DNA from: an uncultured Roseicyclus sp.
GTDB lineage: Bacteria > Pseudomonadota > Alphaproteobacteria > Rhodobacterales > Rhodobacteraceae
Reading direction: 5' to 3'
DNA: 33,306 nucleotides
Assembly: GCA_937139335.1 (NCBI GenBank)
Contig: CAKZPN010000073.1
Span: forward strand, 1-33,306
Shown here: positions 32,349 through 33,306 of the stretch, one piece after another
Layout: each line of letters begins with the position of its first letter
How positions within the stretch are numbered: the first letter of the stretch is position 1
The notes under the pieces: generated by a model
What the model was told of the DNA's origin: nothing
What the model saw: the letters and a program-made list of their open reading frames with translations, nothing else
Database searches by the model: none
Made by a program: the position numbers and the translations under genes

Positions 32349-33306
32349 GTGACCGATTACATCGTCAAAGACATCAACCTGGCCGAATACGGTCGCAAGG
32401 AACTCGACATTGCCGAGACCGAAATGCCGGGCCTGATGGCGCTGCGCGAGGAATACGGCACGGCAAAGCCGCTCAAGGGCGCGCGCATCGTCGGCTCGCT
32501 GCACATGACGATCCAGACCGCGGTGCTGATCGAGACGCTGGTCGACCTCGGCGCCGATGTCCGCTGGGCCTCGTGCAACATCTTCTCGACGCAGGACCAT
32601 GCGGCGGCGGCCATCGCCAAGGCCGGCATCCCGGTGTTCGCGATCAAGGGCCAGTCGCTGGAAGAGCATTGGGATTACCTCGATAAATCGTTCCAGTTCG
32701 CGGACGGCCCGAACATGATCCTCGACGATGGCGGCGACGCGACGCTCTACGTGCTGCTCGGCGCGCGCGCCGAGGCGGGCGAGGACATCATCGCCGTGCC
32801 GACCTCGGAAGAGGAGGAGGTGATCAAGGTCCAGATCAGGAAGCGGATGGAGGCGAGCCCCGGCTGGTTCACCAAGATGCGCGACCAGATCAAGGGCGTG
32901 TCCGAGGAGACGACGACCGGGGTTCACCGTCTTTACGAGCTGCAGAAGAAGGGCGAACTGCCCTTCCCCGCGATCAACGTGAACGATTCAGTGACCAAGT
33001 CGAAGTTCGACAACAAATACGGCTGCAAGGAATCGCTTGTCGACGGCATCCGCCGCGCCACCGACACGATGATGGCCGGCAAGGTCGCCGTCGTCTGCGG
33101 CTACGGCGACGTCGGCAAGGGCTCGGCCGCGTCGCTGAGCGGCGCGGGTGCCCGCGTGAAGGTGACCGAGGCCGACCCGATCTGCGCGCTTCAGGCCGCG
33201 ATGGACGGGTTCGAGGTGGTGCTGCTGGAAGACGTGATCGACAGCGCCGACATCTTCATCACCACCACCGGCAACAAGGACGTGATCCGCATCGAGCACA
33301 TGCGCG
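32349..33306 (+). CDS. ahcY: Adenosylhomocysteinase, 3' end cut by window edge
   Basis: This enzyme splits S-adenosylhomocysteine into adenosine and homocysteine, keeping methylation reactions running. In all, 319 residues are visible from the GTG at 32349 (GAGGA about 10 bases upstream) to the window edge. Substrate-domain marks include [37 protein letters not shown] and the catalytic [16 protein letters not shown] (Lys and Asp). The NAD domain shows [13 protein letters not shown] and [11 protein letters not shown]. In Rhodobacter, ahcY lies near regA; here seven small or mid-size genes lie between them. Confidence 0.96.
   Translation, partial: MTDYIVKDINLAEYGRKELDIAETEMPGLMALREEYGTAKPLKGARIVGSLHMTIQTAVLIETLVDLGADVRWASCNIFSTQDHAAAAIAKAGIPVFAIKGQSLEEHWDYLDKSFQFADGPNMILDDGGDATLYVLLGARAEAGEDIIAVPTSEEEEVIKVQIRKRMEASPGWFTKMRDQIKGVSEETTTGVHRLYELQKKGELPFPAINVNDSVTKSKFDNKYGCKESLVDGIRRATDTMMAGKVAVVCGYGDVGKGSAASLSGAGARVKVTEADPICALQAAMDGFEVVLLEDVIDSADIFITTTGNKDVIRIEHMR

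Overview
The window is G+C-rich, almost fully coding bacterial DNA. Gene content and order point to an alphaproteobacterium of the Rhodobacteraceae (Roseobacter/Rhodobacter group). The clearest marker is the divergent regB / senC-regA redox cluster, with ahcY about 4.4 kb downstream of regA. RegB here has its phospho-accepting His at residue 225 and its redox Cys at residue 265, as in Rhodobacter. No tRNA, rRNA, CRISPR array, intact insertion sequence or phage gene was seen.

Layout. 1-6.5 kb: NAD salvage (pncB, cut by the left edge, and pncA), the translation factor EF-P with its lysylating enzyme EpmA, a THUMP-type RNA methyltransferase, a YeeE/TsuA-type sulfur transporter and the tRNA hydroxylase TrhO. 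6.5-8.3 kb: the glnK-amtB nitrogen operon. 8.5-14.7 kb: a class A penicillin-binding protein (PBP), then a patchwork of a Blh-type metallo-hydrolase plus rhodanese operon, a compositionally different sulfotransferase gene and a Hint-domain gene, ending at trxA. 14.3-26.5 kb: a long minus-strand run regB > PAS protein > tsaE > amgK > murU > addB > addA > trxA with several overlapping start/stop junctions. 26.6-28.5 kb: senC, regA and a small lipoprotein. 28.5-33.3 kb: a LysR regulator, small ORFs, a GNAT and an HD protein, a zinc alcohol dehydrogenase and ahcY (cut by the right edge).

The most unusual structure is at the PBP gene. Its last 27 codons (10711-10791) recur about 2.3 kb downstream at 13007-13087, in the same orientation, with the stop codon at the same place (66 of 81 bases identical by hand alignment). 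The downstream copy sits directly in front of a strong terminator. The intact gene ends only three bases from a converging gene and has no terminator. The rhodanese/Blh/sulfotransferase block therefore looks like DNA inserted at the 3' end of the PBP gene, leaving the old gene end and its terminator behind. The Hint gene just beyond is bracketed by two closely similar terminators, which suggests a second rearrangement.

Regulatory points worth noting are a perfect CtrA-type box in front of the PAS-protein gene of the regB run, an NtrC-like dyad upstream of glnK, a divergent regB/senC promoter region, and a palindrome over the lysR start codon. A Rhodobacteraceae-type dispersed hairpin repeat lies in frame inside the RNA methyltransferase gene. 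I did not find a clearly new multi-gene system; the above are the strongest unexplained signals.
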